Shown: positions 56,332 through 64,000 of the stretch, in pieces
Layout of the letters: each line of letters begins with the position of its first letter
Position numbering within the stretch: the first letter of the stretch is position 1
DNA from: Novosphingobium ginsenosidimutans
GTDB lineage: Bacteria > Pseudomonadota > Alphaproteobacteria > Sphingomonadales > Sphingomonadaceae
Direction of reading: 5' to 3'
NCBI RefSeq assembly: GCF_007954425.1
Contig: NZ_CP042345.1
Span: 1,302,001 to 1,366,000 of the forward strand
Length of the DNA stretch: 64,000 nt
Made by a program: the position numbers and the translations under genes
The notes under the pieces: model-generated
Seen by the model: only the letters and a program-made list of their open reading frames with translations
Database searches by the model: none
What the model was told of the DNA's origin: nothing

Positions 56332-56357
56332 GCCCTTCGATAACTGGACGCCGAAAG

Positions 56358-56388
56358 CGCCCCCCGCCTTTTGGCAGGGGGCGTTTTT
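56358..56388 (+). terminator. Rho-independent terminator of petABC
   Basis: The GC-rich arms GCCCCCCGCC and GGCAGGGGGC (with one bulge) around a TTTT loop are followed immediately by TTTTT at 56384-56388, about 27 bases after the petC stop. Classic intrinsic terminator on the plus strand. Confidence 0.9.
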
Positions 56389-56488
56389 CATTGGCGCGCG
56401 GCGGGTTGAGCCATTTGTGCTGCCGAAGTAATTGACGCAGGCGGCCATGCTGGCGCATAGGCGTGGGCGCAAAGGGCCCAGGCCTCAA

Positions 56489-56562
56489 GCGGGTATAGCA
56501 TAGTGGTAATGCTCCAGCCTTCCAAGCTGGCTAGAGGGGTTCGATTCCCCTTACCCGCTCCA
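56489..56562 (+). tRNA. tRNA-Gly (anticodon TCC)
   Basis: 74-base gene with encoded CCA. Acceptor GCGGGTA/TACCCGC, anticodon stem CCAGC/GCTGG with loop CTTCCAA (anticodon TCC), T-arm AGGGG-TTCGATT-CCCCT. D-loop contains GTGGTAA. Lies just downstream of the petABC terminator. Confidence 0.97.
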
Positions 56563-56586
56563 GTTTCTCTCTGATCACAAACGAAA

Positions 56587-56613
56587 GCGGCCCCGGAACT
56601 CGTCCGGAGCCGC
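56587..56613 (-). terminator. Rho-independent terminator of the CsgG-like gene
   Basis: Arms GCGGCCCCGGA (56587-56597) and TCCGGAGCCGC (56603-56613) pair with a single mismatch around a five-base loop. On the minus strand it follows the CsgG-like gene's stop by 23 bases and runs into TTTCGTTT. Confidence 0.8.
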
Positions 56614-56636
56614 CTGTCGCGCAATCCTGCAAGTGC

Positions 56637-57419
56637 TTACTTGGCCGGCGGAGCCGCTGCGGCCGCGTTCTCGGGCAGGCCGCCCAGTTGGGTCACCATC
56701 TTGGTATAGGCGTCGAGATAGGCCAGCACGATGATCTGGCCGATCGCCGTATCCTGATAGCCGCCGCCGGCTGCGCCGCCAAAGGTACCACCGCTGAACA
56801 GTCCGCCGCCGGCACCCCAGCCCAGGTCCGATTTGCGGTAATAGCCTTCGACCAGCGCCATTTCCTCGGTCGTGCGGGCATTGACGACCGACAGCGTTAC
56901 GTTGGCCTCGCCCTTCTTGATGTTGATACCCCCGGCGATCGCCCCGGCGGCGCGGCCGAACAAACCTCCGCCAATCCCGCCCAGGATCCCGCCGACGCCA
57001 CCGCCGCCCGAGTTGCGGTTGGCCGAAACGATATCCGGCTCAAGGAAATAGTCCGCCGCCTTGACCTGGCCCTTGCCGAGGTTCGATCCGCCTTGCAGCT
57101 CGCCTTGATCCGCCATGGCGCGTTCCATCGCGCGGCTCTGCATCGAGCGGCCCCGGTTCACCAGGCTGAAGCAGCCCGACTGCTGCACGAAGATCTTCAG
57201 GATCGCCTCGGGGCTGCCAAGGTTCATTTCGCGCCACCACTGGTTGTCCGGCTCGACAATCGCGATCGTGCCAAGGTTCTTGGTGCATCGCGGAATATCG
57301 CGCGTGCCCTTGGCCTGGGCCTGGCGACCGGACGAACCTTTGTCGGCAGCGAAGGCCGGGGCCGAGCCTCCTGCCGAAACGAGCGCGAGCGCGACGGCGC
57401 TGGCGATGAACTTGCGCAT
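56637..57419 (-). CDS. CsgG/HfaB-family exported protein
   Basis: CsgG forms the outer-membrane pore for curli; HfaB does so for Caulobacter holdfast anchoring. This 260-residue protein has an ordinary signal peptide (FIASAVALALVSAGGSAPAF then AADK, no lipobox), CTKNLGTIAIVEPDNQWWRE, FVQQSGCFSLVNRGRSMQSR and AMERAMADQGELQGGSNLGK (family core), a Gly-rich membrane-like segment (VGGILGGIGGGLFGRAAGAI), and VVNARTTEEMALVEGYYRKS. The start is the ATG at 57419. The absence of the lipidation cysteine makes a pore role less sure. No curli genes are adjacent. Confidence 0.85.
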   Translation of the reverse strand: MRKFIASAVALALVSAGGSAPAFAADKGSSGRQAQAKGTRDIPRCTKNLGTIAIVEPDNQWWREMNLGSPEAILKIFVQQSGCFSLVNRGRSMQSRAMERAMADQGELQGGSNLGKGQVKAADYFLEPDIVSANRNSGGGGVGGILGGIGGGLFGRAAGAIAGGINIKKGEANVTLSVVNARTTEEMALVEGYYRKSDLGWGAGGGLFSGGTFGGAAGGGYQDTAIGQIIVLAYLDAYTKMVTQLGGLPENAAAAAPPAK

Positions 57420-57511
57420 GGTAATCTCCCTCATCCACGGCTGGCTCAACCCGGCAATGGGGGAAGGTCAGCGCGCCACAACTGCATATGAAGGTAAGCC
57501 CGGCGATCCGG

Positions 57512-58378
57512 TTATGGCTTGGATATTTGCGTCACCGGCTGGTTGTCGATCAGCCGAGTGCCACCGATCCGAGCCGCGACGAACAGCCGTGCGGGCTGGG
57601 ACGTTGGATCGTTGACCGGTGTCAGCGAATCCGGATCGCGCACTTCGGCATAGTCGATCGAGGAAAATCCCCCGGCCAGCAGTATTTCCTCCAGCTCGCG
57701 AAGCGCTGACGCGACGGGCTCACCCCGCGTCAGGGCCCAGATCGCGGCCTGCATCGCTTGCGGCAGGCTGGCGGCCTGGGCCCGCTGCTCGGCCGAGAGG
57801 TAAGCGTTGCGCGAACTCATCGCCAGGCCGTCAGCTTCGCGCTTGGTCGGCACGCCCAGGATCGCGTCGACATGCGGGCGGGTTAGGTCGAGATCGCGGG
57901 CCATGCGGCGGATCACGGCGAGCTGCTGCCAGTCCTTCTCGCCAAACAGCGCCAGATCGGGCTGGACCTGGTTGAACAGCTTGCACACCACCGTCGCGAC
58001 GCCATCAAAGTGCCCCGGCCGCGCTGCGCCGCACAGCCCCTCGGAAACGCCCGAGACCGAGATATTGGTGGCATAGCCTTCTGGGTACATCGCCGCCGGC
58101 TCGGGGGCCCAGAGCAGGCTGACGCACTCAGCCTCCAGTAGCGCCTGGTCGCGGGCAAGCTGGCGCGGATAGGCGTCAAGGTCCTCGTTGGCGCCAAACT
58201 GGCGCGGGTTGACGAAGATCGAGACGACCACGTGCGCGGCCCGCGCCTTTGCTTCGCGCACCAGCGTAAGGTGCCCTTCGTGCAGCGCACCCATCGTCGG
58301 TACCAGTGCAATCGGTCCATCGCAGCGCAGCGTCTCCAGCGCGCTGCGTAGTGGATCAAGCCGGGTGATGGTTTGCAC
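57512..58378 (-). CDS. panC: Pantothenate synthetase (pantoate-beta-alanine ligase)
   Basis: Joins pantoate and beta-alanine with ATP. The 288 residues show PIALVPTMGALHEGHLTLVR (the HIGH-like motif), VVSIFVNPRQFGANEDLDAY, FDGVATVVCKLFNQVQPDLA, LFGEKDWQQLAVIRRMARDL, PTKREADGLAMSSRNAYLSA. GTG at 58378 has AAGGGG eight bases upstream and is chosen over a longer frame. Divergent from mipZ with an 87-base gap. Confidence 0.97.
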   Translation of the reverse strand: MQTITRLDPLRSALETLRCDGPIALVPTMGALHEGHLTLVREAKARAAHVVVSIFVNPRQFGANEDLDAYPRQLARDQALLEAECVSLLWAPEPAAMYPEGYATNISVSGVSEGLCGAARPGHFDGVATVVCKLFNQVQPDLALFGEKDWQQLAVIRRMARDLDLTRPHVDAILGVPTKREADGLAMSSRNAYLSAEQRAQAASLPQAMQAAIWALTRGEPVASALRELEEILLAGGFSSIDYAEVRDPDSLTPVNDPTSQPARLFVAARIGGTRLIDNQPVTQISKP

Positions 58379-58465
58379 GGACGAATCCCCTTGGGTAGAA
58401 GGCCGGACCACGCCCTAGCGCCGTCCTGCGCTGCGGGGCAACCACACAAGCGAGCCAACCTGACC

Positions 58466-59290
58466 GTGACTGCCACCAAGAGCCCCCACCGTATCGTCTT
58501 TGCCAACGAGAAGGGCGGCACGGGCAAGTCAACCACGGCGGTCCATGTAGCAATTGCGCTGGCCTATCAGGGCGCCCGTGTCGCTGCGGTAGACCTCGAT
58601 CCGCGCCAACGCACCTTCCACCGCTATCTCGAGAACCGGGCGGAAACGATCAAGCGGCGAGGCATCGAATTGCCGACCGCCGACTTTGTGGTGTTCGACG
58701 GGACCGATCCCGCAGAGTTGGACCGGATCAGCGCAGACCTCTCCGCTGGCCATGACTTCCTGATCTTTGACACGCCGGGGCGCGACGATCCGCTCGCTCG
58801 GCATGTGGCGACCGGGGCGGACACGCTGGTGACCCCGCTCAACGACAGTTTCGTCGATTTCGACCTGATCGGACAGGTCGATGCCGAAACCTTCAAGGTC
58901 CGCAAGCTCTCGTTCTATGCCGAATTGATCTGGGAAGCGCGCAAGAAGCGGGCAATGGCGACGATCCAGGAAAAGCGCCGCGAAATGGACTGGGTGGTGG
59001 TGCGCAACCGTACCCAGCATGTCGAGGCGCGCAATATGCGCCGGCTTGACCAAGCGCTGACCGAACTGTCGAAGCGGGTGGGTTTCCGGATCGCCAACGG
59101 CCTGAGCGAGCGGGTCATTTATCGCGAGCTGTTCCCTTCGGGCCTGACCTTGCTCGACAAGGGTCATCTGGGCGAGCTCGGCACCAGCCACCTCGTCGCC
59201 CGCCAGGAGCTGCGCGCGCTGCTCGCCAATCTCAACCTGCCGCTGCCCGCCCGCGCGGCGCCTGAGCTGGCGCTGGCCCGGCCGGAATAG
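58466..59290 (+). CDS. mipZ: MipZ-type ParA-family ATPase (division-site positioning)
   Basis: In Caulobacter, MipZ forms a gradient from ParB-bound poles and inhibits FtsZ away from midcell. The 274 residues have the deviant Walker A HRIVFANEKGGTGKSTTAVH, DLDPRQRTFHRYLENRAETI, FLIFDTPGRDDPLARHVATG and ADTLVTPLNDSFVDFDLIGQ, WVVVRNRTQHVEARNMRRL, the MipZ family pattern. The chosen start is GTG at 58466. It is followed closely by a J-domain protein and phosphomannomutase genes. Confidence 0.93.
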   Translation: MTATKSPHRIVFANEKGGTGKSTTAVHVAIALAYQGARVAAVDLDPRQRTFHRYLENRAETIKRRGIELPTADFVVFDGTDPAELDRISADLSAGHDFLIFDTPGRDDPLARHVATGADTLVTPLNDSFVDFDLIGQVDAETFKVRKLSFYAELIWEARKKRAMATIQEKRREMDWVVVRNRTQHVEARNMRRLDQALTELSKRVGFRIANGLSERVIYRELFPSGLTLLDKGHLGELGTSHLVARQELRALLANLNLPLPARAAPELALARPE

Positions 59291-59293
59291 CCC

Positions 59294-59584
59294 TTGGCCA
59301 AGCTCATCGTCTTCGCTCTTTTGGCTTGTCTCGCCTGCCGCGTGCTGACGCAGCGCTGGCCTTGGGAACTTTGGGCCATTTCAGAGCGTTCTCAAGCTGA
59401 AGCCCAAGCGCGGGCCCTGCTCGGCGTAGATCGCGCGGCTAGGCGCGAGGCCATAATCGAAGCCCATCGTCGGCTGATCGCCCGGGTCCATCCCGATCGC
59501 GGCGGCAGCAACGATGCGGTCCACGCAGCCAACGCCGCCCGCGACCTCCTCTTGGCGCGGCTTGAGCGCAACGAATCGGAGTAA
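59294..59584 (+). CDS. Membrane-anchored J-domain protein
   Basis: A 96-residue protein from TTG at 59294. An N-terminal hydrophobic segment ([20 protein letters not shown]) precedes a J-domain: [40 protein letters not shown] with the HPD motif, [15 protein letters not shown]. The layout (membrane helix, then short J-domain) is like mitochondrial Pam18/Tim14 and related bacterial proteins. Four bases after mipZ stop and two before the next gene. Hsp70 partner unknown. Confidence 0.87.
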   Translation: MAKLIVFALLACLACRVLTQRWPWELWAISERSQAEAQARALLGVDRAARREAIIEAHRRLIARVHPDRGGSNDAVHAANAARDLLLARLERNESE

Positions 59585-59586
59585 GC

Positions 59587-60990
59587 ATGAGCCATCAGTT
59601 CCACGCCACTGTCCTGCGCGAATACGACATCCGCGGGATCATCGGCGAAACGCTGGGCACCGCCGATGCCTATGCGATCGGTCGCGGCTTTGCCACACTG
59701 CTGCGGCAGGCTGGCGGCAGCAAGGTGGCGGTTGGCTATGACGGGCGGTTGAGCTCGCCCGAACTGGAAGAGGCCGTGGTGGCCGGCCTTAACGCCAGCG
59801 GCTGCGATGCGGTGCGGATCGGCATGGGGCCAACCCCGATGCTCTATTACGCCGAAGCTTCAGCCGAAGACGTGCATGGCGGCATTCAGATAACCGGCAG
59901 CCACAATCCCGCCAATTACAATGGCTTCAAGATGGTATTCCAGGGCCGGCCGTTCTTCGGCGCGGATATCCAGGAACTGGGCCGGATCGCTGCGGCCGGG
60001 GCCTGGCTCGATGGCAATGGCACCCATGAGCGCCGCGAAGTCCTGACTGCCTATGTCGCCCGGCTGACCCAGGGGCTGGCCGGCATCGACCGCGCGCAGC
60101 TCGCCGATCTGCGGATCGGCTGGGATGCGGGTAACGGTGCCGCCGGCCCCGCGCTCGAACTGCTGGTCAAACAGCTTCCTGGAGAACACCATCTTCTCTT
60201 CACCCAAGTCGACGGGAACTTCCCGAACCATCATCCGGATCCCACGGAAGAGAAGAATCTGGCCGATCTCCGGAAGCTCGTCGCCGAGAAGAGCCTCGAT
60301 TTTGGCGTCGCCTTCGATGGTGACGGGGACCGGATCGGGGCGATTGACGGCCAGGGGCGGGTGATCTGGGGTGACCAGCTGCTCATGATCTACGCCGAAG
60401 ACCTCCTGAAGCTGGAGCCCGGAGCCGCGATTATCGCGGATGTGAAGGCCTCACGCGCCCTGTTCGATCACGTCGAAAGGCTCGGTGGACGGCCGACTAT
60501 GTGGAAAACTGGACACAGCCTGATCAAATCCAAAATGAAGGAGATTTCCGCGCCGCTGGCTGGCGAGATGAGCGGGCACGTCTTTTTTGCGCACCAGTAC
60601 TACGGGTTTGACGACGCGCTTTATGCCGCGGTCCGGCTGATCGCGGCGAGCGCGCGGCTCGGCAAATCGGTGACCGAACTGCGCGGGGCCATGCCGGCGC
60701 TGGTCAACACGCCCGAGCTGCGCTTCCAGGTTGATGAAAGCCGCAAGTTCGCCGTGATCGAAGAGGTCAAGGTGCGGCTCGCCGCTGCCGGCGCCGATGT
60801 GAACGGGATCGACGGGGTGCGCGTCTCCACGCCTGATGGCTGGTGGCTGCTGCGCGCTTCGAACACCCAGGACGTGCTGGTCGCCCGCGCCGAGAGCGAG
60901 AACCATGCGGGCTGCGACCGGCTGCTGGCCGAGATCGATGCCCAGCTGGCGGCTTCAGGCCTGGAACGCGGGCCCCAAGCCGGTCACTGA
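59587..60990 (+). CDS. Phosphomannomutase/phosphoglucomutase
   Basis: Interconverts hexose-6- and hexose-1-phosphates; would supply mannose-1-phosphate for manC and glucose-1-phosphate for rfbA. The 467-residue alpha-D-phosphohexomutase has [20 protein letters not shown], catalytic Ser in [20 protein letters not shown], the metal loop [18 protein letters not shown], the sugar loop [20 protein letters not shown] and the phosphate-binding [17 protein letters not shown]. The GEMSGH loop suits dual PMM/PGM specificity. Third gene of mipZ-J-protein cluster. Confidence 0.93.
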   Translation: MSHQFHATVLREYDIRGIIGETLGTADAYAIGRGFATLLRQAGGSKVAVGYDGRLSSPELEEAVVAGLNASGCDAVRIGMGPTPMLYYAEASAEDVHGGIQITGSHNPANYNGFKMVFQGRPFFGADIQELGRIAAAGAWLDGNGTHERREVLTAYVARLTQGLAGIDRAQLADLRIGWDAGNGAAGPALELLVKQLPGEHHLLFTQVDGNFPNHHPDPTEEKNLADLRKLVAEKSLDFGVAFDGDGDRIGAIDGQGRVIWGDQLLMIYAEDLLKLEPGAAIIADVKASRALFDHVERLGGRPTMWKTGHSLIKSKMKEISAPLAGEMSGHVFFAHQYYGFDDALYAAVRLIAASARLGKSVTELRGAMPALVNTPELRFQVDESRKFAVIEEVKVRLAAAGADVNGIDGVRVSTPDGWWLLRASNTQDVLVARAESENHAGCDRLLAEIDAQLAASGLERGPQAGH

Positions 60991-61001
60991 CAAGCGGGAC
61001 A

Positions 61002-62291
61002 CTAGAGCGCTGGCCACAGGAAGGGCAGGGCGACTAGCGCCGCCACGGTGCTGGCCCCCAGCACCGCCGCCCCGCGCCAGGCCTTCGCCCAGCCAGCCAG
61101 CCCGATCGCGGCCCCGGCTTTGATCAGTGTATTGAGCAGCACCGGCGGCATCAGGATCAGCGCGGCCAGGCGCGGATCGACCGTGCCAGCAGGCATGTTG
61201 CCCATGGTAATGATTGCCGAATCGACATCGAGCATGCCCGATAGCGCCAGCACGGTTGCGAGGCCCGCATCGCCATAGCGCGCCAGGACCCAGCGCGCGG
61301 CGACACTCAGCACCATGACCAATGCTGCCAGTAGCAGGGCCGGGCCAAGCGCGAAAGGATTGCGCAGTGGCATGGCCTGTTCAGCTGCAGCACCGGTGTC
61401 CAGGCGGCGGCGGCCGATCAGCCAGGCGCCGATCAGGCTCACCGCCATGCCGGGCAGGGCCCAGGCCAGCAGCATGGTCAGGGCGAAGGGGGCCAGCGCC
61501 GCGACCAGGGCCATGACCCGGATGAACATCACGGCCGAGGCCAGCGCGATCGCCGAATTGAGCGTAGCCAGATCGCCCGAGCCATCGCGCAGCCGCCCCG
61601 CCACCGCAGCCGTGACAGCCGTCGATGAAACCATCGAACCCGCGGCCGCTGTCGCCAGCGTCCCTTTCGTGGCACCCAGTCGGTGGGCGGCAATATAGCC
61701 CAGGAACGAAAAACCGCAGACCAGCACCACCACCAGCCAGATCTGCCGCGGCCGCCAGGCGTCGAGCGGGCCCATCGGGGTATCGGGTAGCAGCGGCAGG
61801 ATCACCAGCGCAATCAGCGCGAAGTGGGCGATGGCCAGCACTTCGCGTTGGTCGAGCTGGCGGATCCAGTCGTGGAGCTGGTGGCGCATGGCCAGCACCA
61901 GCACCATCACCCCGGTCGCGGCGCTGGCCAGGGCGTGCGCGCCGGCGCCGGCCACAAACCCGCAGGCGAGAGTGAGCAGGCCGACCAGGCTGGCCGTACC
62001 GCTGATCGAGGCCGGCGCTGCAGTCTGGCCGCGTGTGCTGCGCCAATAGCCCATCACCACCAGCACGGCCGTCGCGGCCAGCAGCACGCCCGACAGCACC
62101 GGAAAGGCCGCCTGCAAGGCGCCACCGAGCCCGCCGGCCAGGCCGAGCAGGCCATAGGTCCGGATCCCGGCAAAGCGCGTGCCCGGGGCTTGGTCGCGCT
62201 GGGTCCAGCCGCGTTCGACCCCCACCAGCAGGCCCAGCGCCAAAGCCAGCGCGATGGAGGTCAGCGCATCCTGATCGAGCCCCGGCAACAT
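61002..62291 (-). CDS. MgtC/SapB and DUF4010 membrane protein
   Basis: Integral inner-membrane protein of 429 residues with about twelve helices; role unknown, possibly ion-related. N-terminal MgtC-like segment LALALGLLVGVERGWTQRDQ, FAGIRTYGLLGLAGGLGGAL; middle IAHFALIALVILPLLPDTPM; the DUF4010 part includes AAGSMVSSTAVTAAVAGRLR and LALSGMLDVDSAIITMGNMP. The R-T-F/Y and ERG motifs are typical. It converges with the phosphohexomutase gene (11 bases). Confidence 0.9.
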   Translation of the reverse strand: MLPGLDQDALTSIALALALGLLVGVERGWTQRDQAPGTRFAGIRTYGLLGLAGGLGGALQAAFPVLSGVLLAATAVLVVMGYWRSTRGQTAAPASISGTASLVGLLTLACGFVAGAGAHALASAATGVMVLVLAMRHQLHDWIRQLDQREVLAIAHFALIALVILPLLPDTPMGPLDAWRPRQIWLVVVLVCGFSFLGYIAAHRLGATKGTLATAAAGSMVSSTAVTAAVAGRLRDGSGDLATLNSAIALASAVMFIRVMALVAALAPFALTMLLAWALPGMAVSLIGAWLIGRRRLDTGAAAEQAMPLRNPFALGPALLLAALVMVLSVAARWVLARYGDAGLATVLALSGMLDVDSAIITMGNMPAGTVDPRLAALILMPPVLLNTLIKAGAAIGLAGWAKAWRGAAVLGASTVAALVALPFLWPAL

Positions 62292-62442
62292 CGCCCCAGC
62301 GTGGCAGGCCCGGCGGGGAAGGGGAAGCGCGATTTTCCTACTCCGGCCAAGCCTGTTATGTTCGCCCGGCCTTCTTCCGCGCCTTGCCCGGCGCCAGGTT
62401 CATGCCCCTCTCCTGCGGATGCCTTTCATCAACTAACCCTCC

Positions 62443-64000
62443 ATGTCTGACCAAACCGCCAACCTCCCCCCTGAACTCGCCGGCTGGTTCGCCGCGCGTG
62501 GCTGGCAGCTGCGCCGCCACCAGCGCGAGATGCTGGCGGTCGCGGAGGCCGGGCAGCATGCCCTGCTGGTCGCCGATACCGGGGCGGGCAAGACCCTGGC
62601 GGGCTTTCTGCCGACCTTGGCCGATTTCTGTCCGTCGCGGTTGGACGGCTCGCCGCCCTCGGACGGGCTGCACACACTCTACGTCTCACCGCTAAAGGCG
62701 CTCGCGCACGACGTGCGCCGCAACCTGCTGCTCCCGGCTGAAGAGCTTGGCTTGCCGATCCGGATCGAGACCCGCAGCGGTGACACACCGTCAGACCGCA
62801 AGGCCCGCCAGCGCAGCAACCCACCGCACGTCTTGCTGACCACGCCGGAATCACTCTCGCTGCTGCTATCCTATCCGGAAAGCGCGACGCTGTTTGCTGG
62901 GCTGAAGCGGATTGTGGTCGATGAGGTTCATGCCTTCGCCAACGGCAAGCGCGGCGATCTGCTGGCACTCGCCATGGCCAGGCTGCAAGCGCTGGCTCCG
63001 AACCTGCAACGGGTGGCGCTTTCCGCGACGCTGGCTGATCCGGAGGCCTATCGCTGCTGGCTGGCTCCGGGCGGCCTGGCAAACTCGGTAACGCTGGTTG
63101 AGGGCGAGCAGGGGGCAGCTCCCGAGCTGGAAATCGTGCTGCCGCATGAGGCTCGTGTGCCGTGGGGCGGCCACGCCGCAGCCTGGGCCGTGCCGCAGCT
63201 CTATCAGGCGATCAACGCCAACAAGACCACACTGGTGTTCTGCAACACACGCTTCCTGGCCGAGTTCATTTTCCAGGAATTGTGGGACGCGAACGAGGAC
63301 CACCTGCCGATCGGCATCCACCATGGTTCGCTCTCGGTCGAGGCGCGGCGCAAGGTCGAAAGTGCCATGGCGGCGGGAAAGCTGCGCGCGCTGGTCTGCA
63401 CCGCCAGCCTTGATCTAGGGGTCGACTGGGGCGACGTCGACCTGGTGGTGCAAATGGGGGCGCCCAAGGGTTCCTCGCGCCTGCTCCAGCGGATCGGGCG
63501 GGCCAACCACCGGCTCGACCAGCCAAGCCGGGCGATGCTGGCCCCGGGCAACCGGTTCGAGTTCCTTGAGGCGGTTGCGGCGCTGGAAGCAGTCGCCGAA
63601 GGGCAGCGCGACGGGGATGCCTTCCGGCCGGGTGGGCTCGATGTCCTCGCCCAGCACGTCATGGCCTGCGCCTGCGCGGGGCCATTCGATGAAGCATCCC
63701 TGCTTGCGGAAGTGCAGAGTGCCCAGGCCTTTGCCTGGGTCGATACCGAGACCTGGCAGCGCGTGCTCGGCTTCGTGGCGACCGGGGGCTATTCGCTGCG
63801 GGCCTATGACCGGTTCCAGCGAATTACCAGGGGGCGTGACGGGCTGTGGCGCCTGACCCATCCGCAACATGCCGCGCGCCACCGGCTGAATGCCGGAATT
63901 ATCATGGACAGCGAGATGATCTCGGTCCGGTTCCGCAATGGCAAGGCGCTGGGGCGGGTGGAAGAGAGCTTCGCTGCCAGTCTCAAGCCGGGGGCAACCT
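62443..64000 (+). CDS. Ligase-associated DExH-box helicase, Lhr-like (partial)
   Basis: Predicted DNA-repair helicase of the gene set found with ATP-dependent DNA ligase and an MBL-fold exonuclease. The first 519 residues are visible; the gene continues past the window. Motifs: FAARGWQLRRHQREMLAVAE (Q motif), LLVADTGAGKTLAGFLPTLA (Walker A), TLYVSPLKALAHDVRRN, VLLTTPESLSLLLSYPESAT, RIVVDEVHAFANGKRGDLLA (DEVH), VALSATLADPEAYRCW, TLVFCNTRFLAEFIFQELWD, LVCTASLDLGVDWGDVDLVV and LLQRIGRANHR. The start is ATG 62443. Confidence 0.93.
   Translation, partial: MSDQTANLPPELAGWFAARGWQLRRHQREMLAVAEAGQHALLVADTGAGKTLAGFLPTLADFCPSRLDGSPPSDGLHTLYVSPLKALAHDVRRNLLLPAEELGLPIRIETRSGDTPSDRKARQRSNPPHVLLTTPESLSLLLSYPESATLFAGLKRIVVDEVHAFANGKRGDLLALAMARLQALAPNLQRVALSATLADPEAYRCWLAPGGLANSVTLVEGEQGAAPELEIVLPHEARVPWGGHAAAWAVPQLYQAINANKTTLVFCNTRFLAEFIFQELWDANEDHLPIGIHHGSLSVEARRKVESAMAAGKLRALVCTASLDLGVDWGDVDLVVQMGAPKGSSRLLQRIGRANHRLDQPSRAMLAPGNRFEFLEAVAALEAVAEGQRDGDAFRPGGLDVLAQHVMACACAGPFDEASLLAEVQSAQAFAWVDTETWQRVLGFVATGGYSLRAYDRFQRITRGRDGLWRLTHPQHAARHRLNAGIIMDSEMISVRFRNGKALGRVEESFAASLKPGAT

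Noticed and set aside
62356..62673. Minus-strand frame opposite the helicase start
   Set aside because: It is antisense to conserved helicase motifs and has no family resemblance.

Overview
The window is GC-rich, densely packed alphaproteobacterial chromosome, most likely from the Sphingomonadales. The markers are a SciP/DUF1153 cell-cycle regulator, a MipZ-type division ATPase, a DUF3035 lipoprotein, a Rieske/cytochrome b/cytochrome c1 (petABC) operon, a ligase-associated DExH helicase and FabI as enoyl reductase. Genes commonly overlap by 1-4 bases (ATGA/GTGA junctions). No rRNA, CRISPR array, insertion sequence or integrase was seen; there are two tRNA genes.

Layout. 1-4.2 kb (minus): a surface-sugar operon, rfbC (frameshifted)-rfbB-rfbD-rfbA for dTDP-L-rhamnose, followed by a Kdo-type arabinose-5-phosphate isomerase cut by the window edge. 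4.3-7.1 kb (minus): fabI, a YihY/BrkB membrane protein and a DnaJ-type co-chaperone. 7.2-13.2 kb: pdxH, then a GDP-sugar cluster with fcl and gmd on the minus strand and manC-manA on the plus strand, separated by a serine-hydrolase lipoprotein and a small membrane protein. 13.2-15.5 kb: mnmA, sciP and a GlsB-type membrane protein. 15.8-22.2 kb (plus): an RND efflux adaptor and permease, the permease with an unusual central insertion, then DUF445 and GNAT genes. 22.2-29.8 kb: a TonB-like C-terminal protein, etfBA preceded by a palindromic operator candidate, sucC, a CysQ-like phosphatase, an OmpA-type lipoprotein, a CBS/CorC protein and a DUF3035 lipoprotein. 29.8-39.2 kb (minus): housekeeping genes lspA, ileS, GDPD, ribF, dipeptidase, folA, purK, purE and gpmA.

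39.3-46.9 kb is the accessory part. After tRNA-Thr come a gene-free structured stretch, a small winged-helix protein and a minus-strand secretion operon: HlyD-type adaptor, then an ABC exporter with a complete N-terminal C39 peptidase, then a 166-residue protein with a textbook double-glycine leader, then an exported alpha/beta-hydrolase. The last two genes are clearly AT-richer than the flanks, and the hydrolase is split from its signal peptide by a one-base shift in a homopolymer. This is the best candidate for an undescribed system: a bacteriocin-type exporter dedicated to an unusually large leader-peptide cargo with a calcium-loop-like motif, co-transcribed with a predicted serine hydrolase.

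46.5-64 kb returns to core genes: a PilZ protein, a small acetyltransferase, threonine aldolase, an EamA exporter, an SDR enzyme, pepN, pgeF, petABC, tRNA-Gly, a CsgG-like protein, panC, mipZ, a membrane J-protein, phosphomannomutase/phosphoglucomutase (which feeds the rhamnose and GDP-mannose routes), an MgtC/DUF4010 membrane protein and the start of a ligase-associated helicase. Two apparent one-base losses, both in seven-base homopolymers (rfbC and the hydrolase), raise the question of assembly error versus real inactivation.
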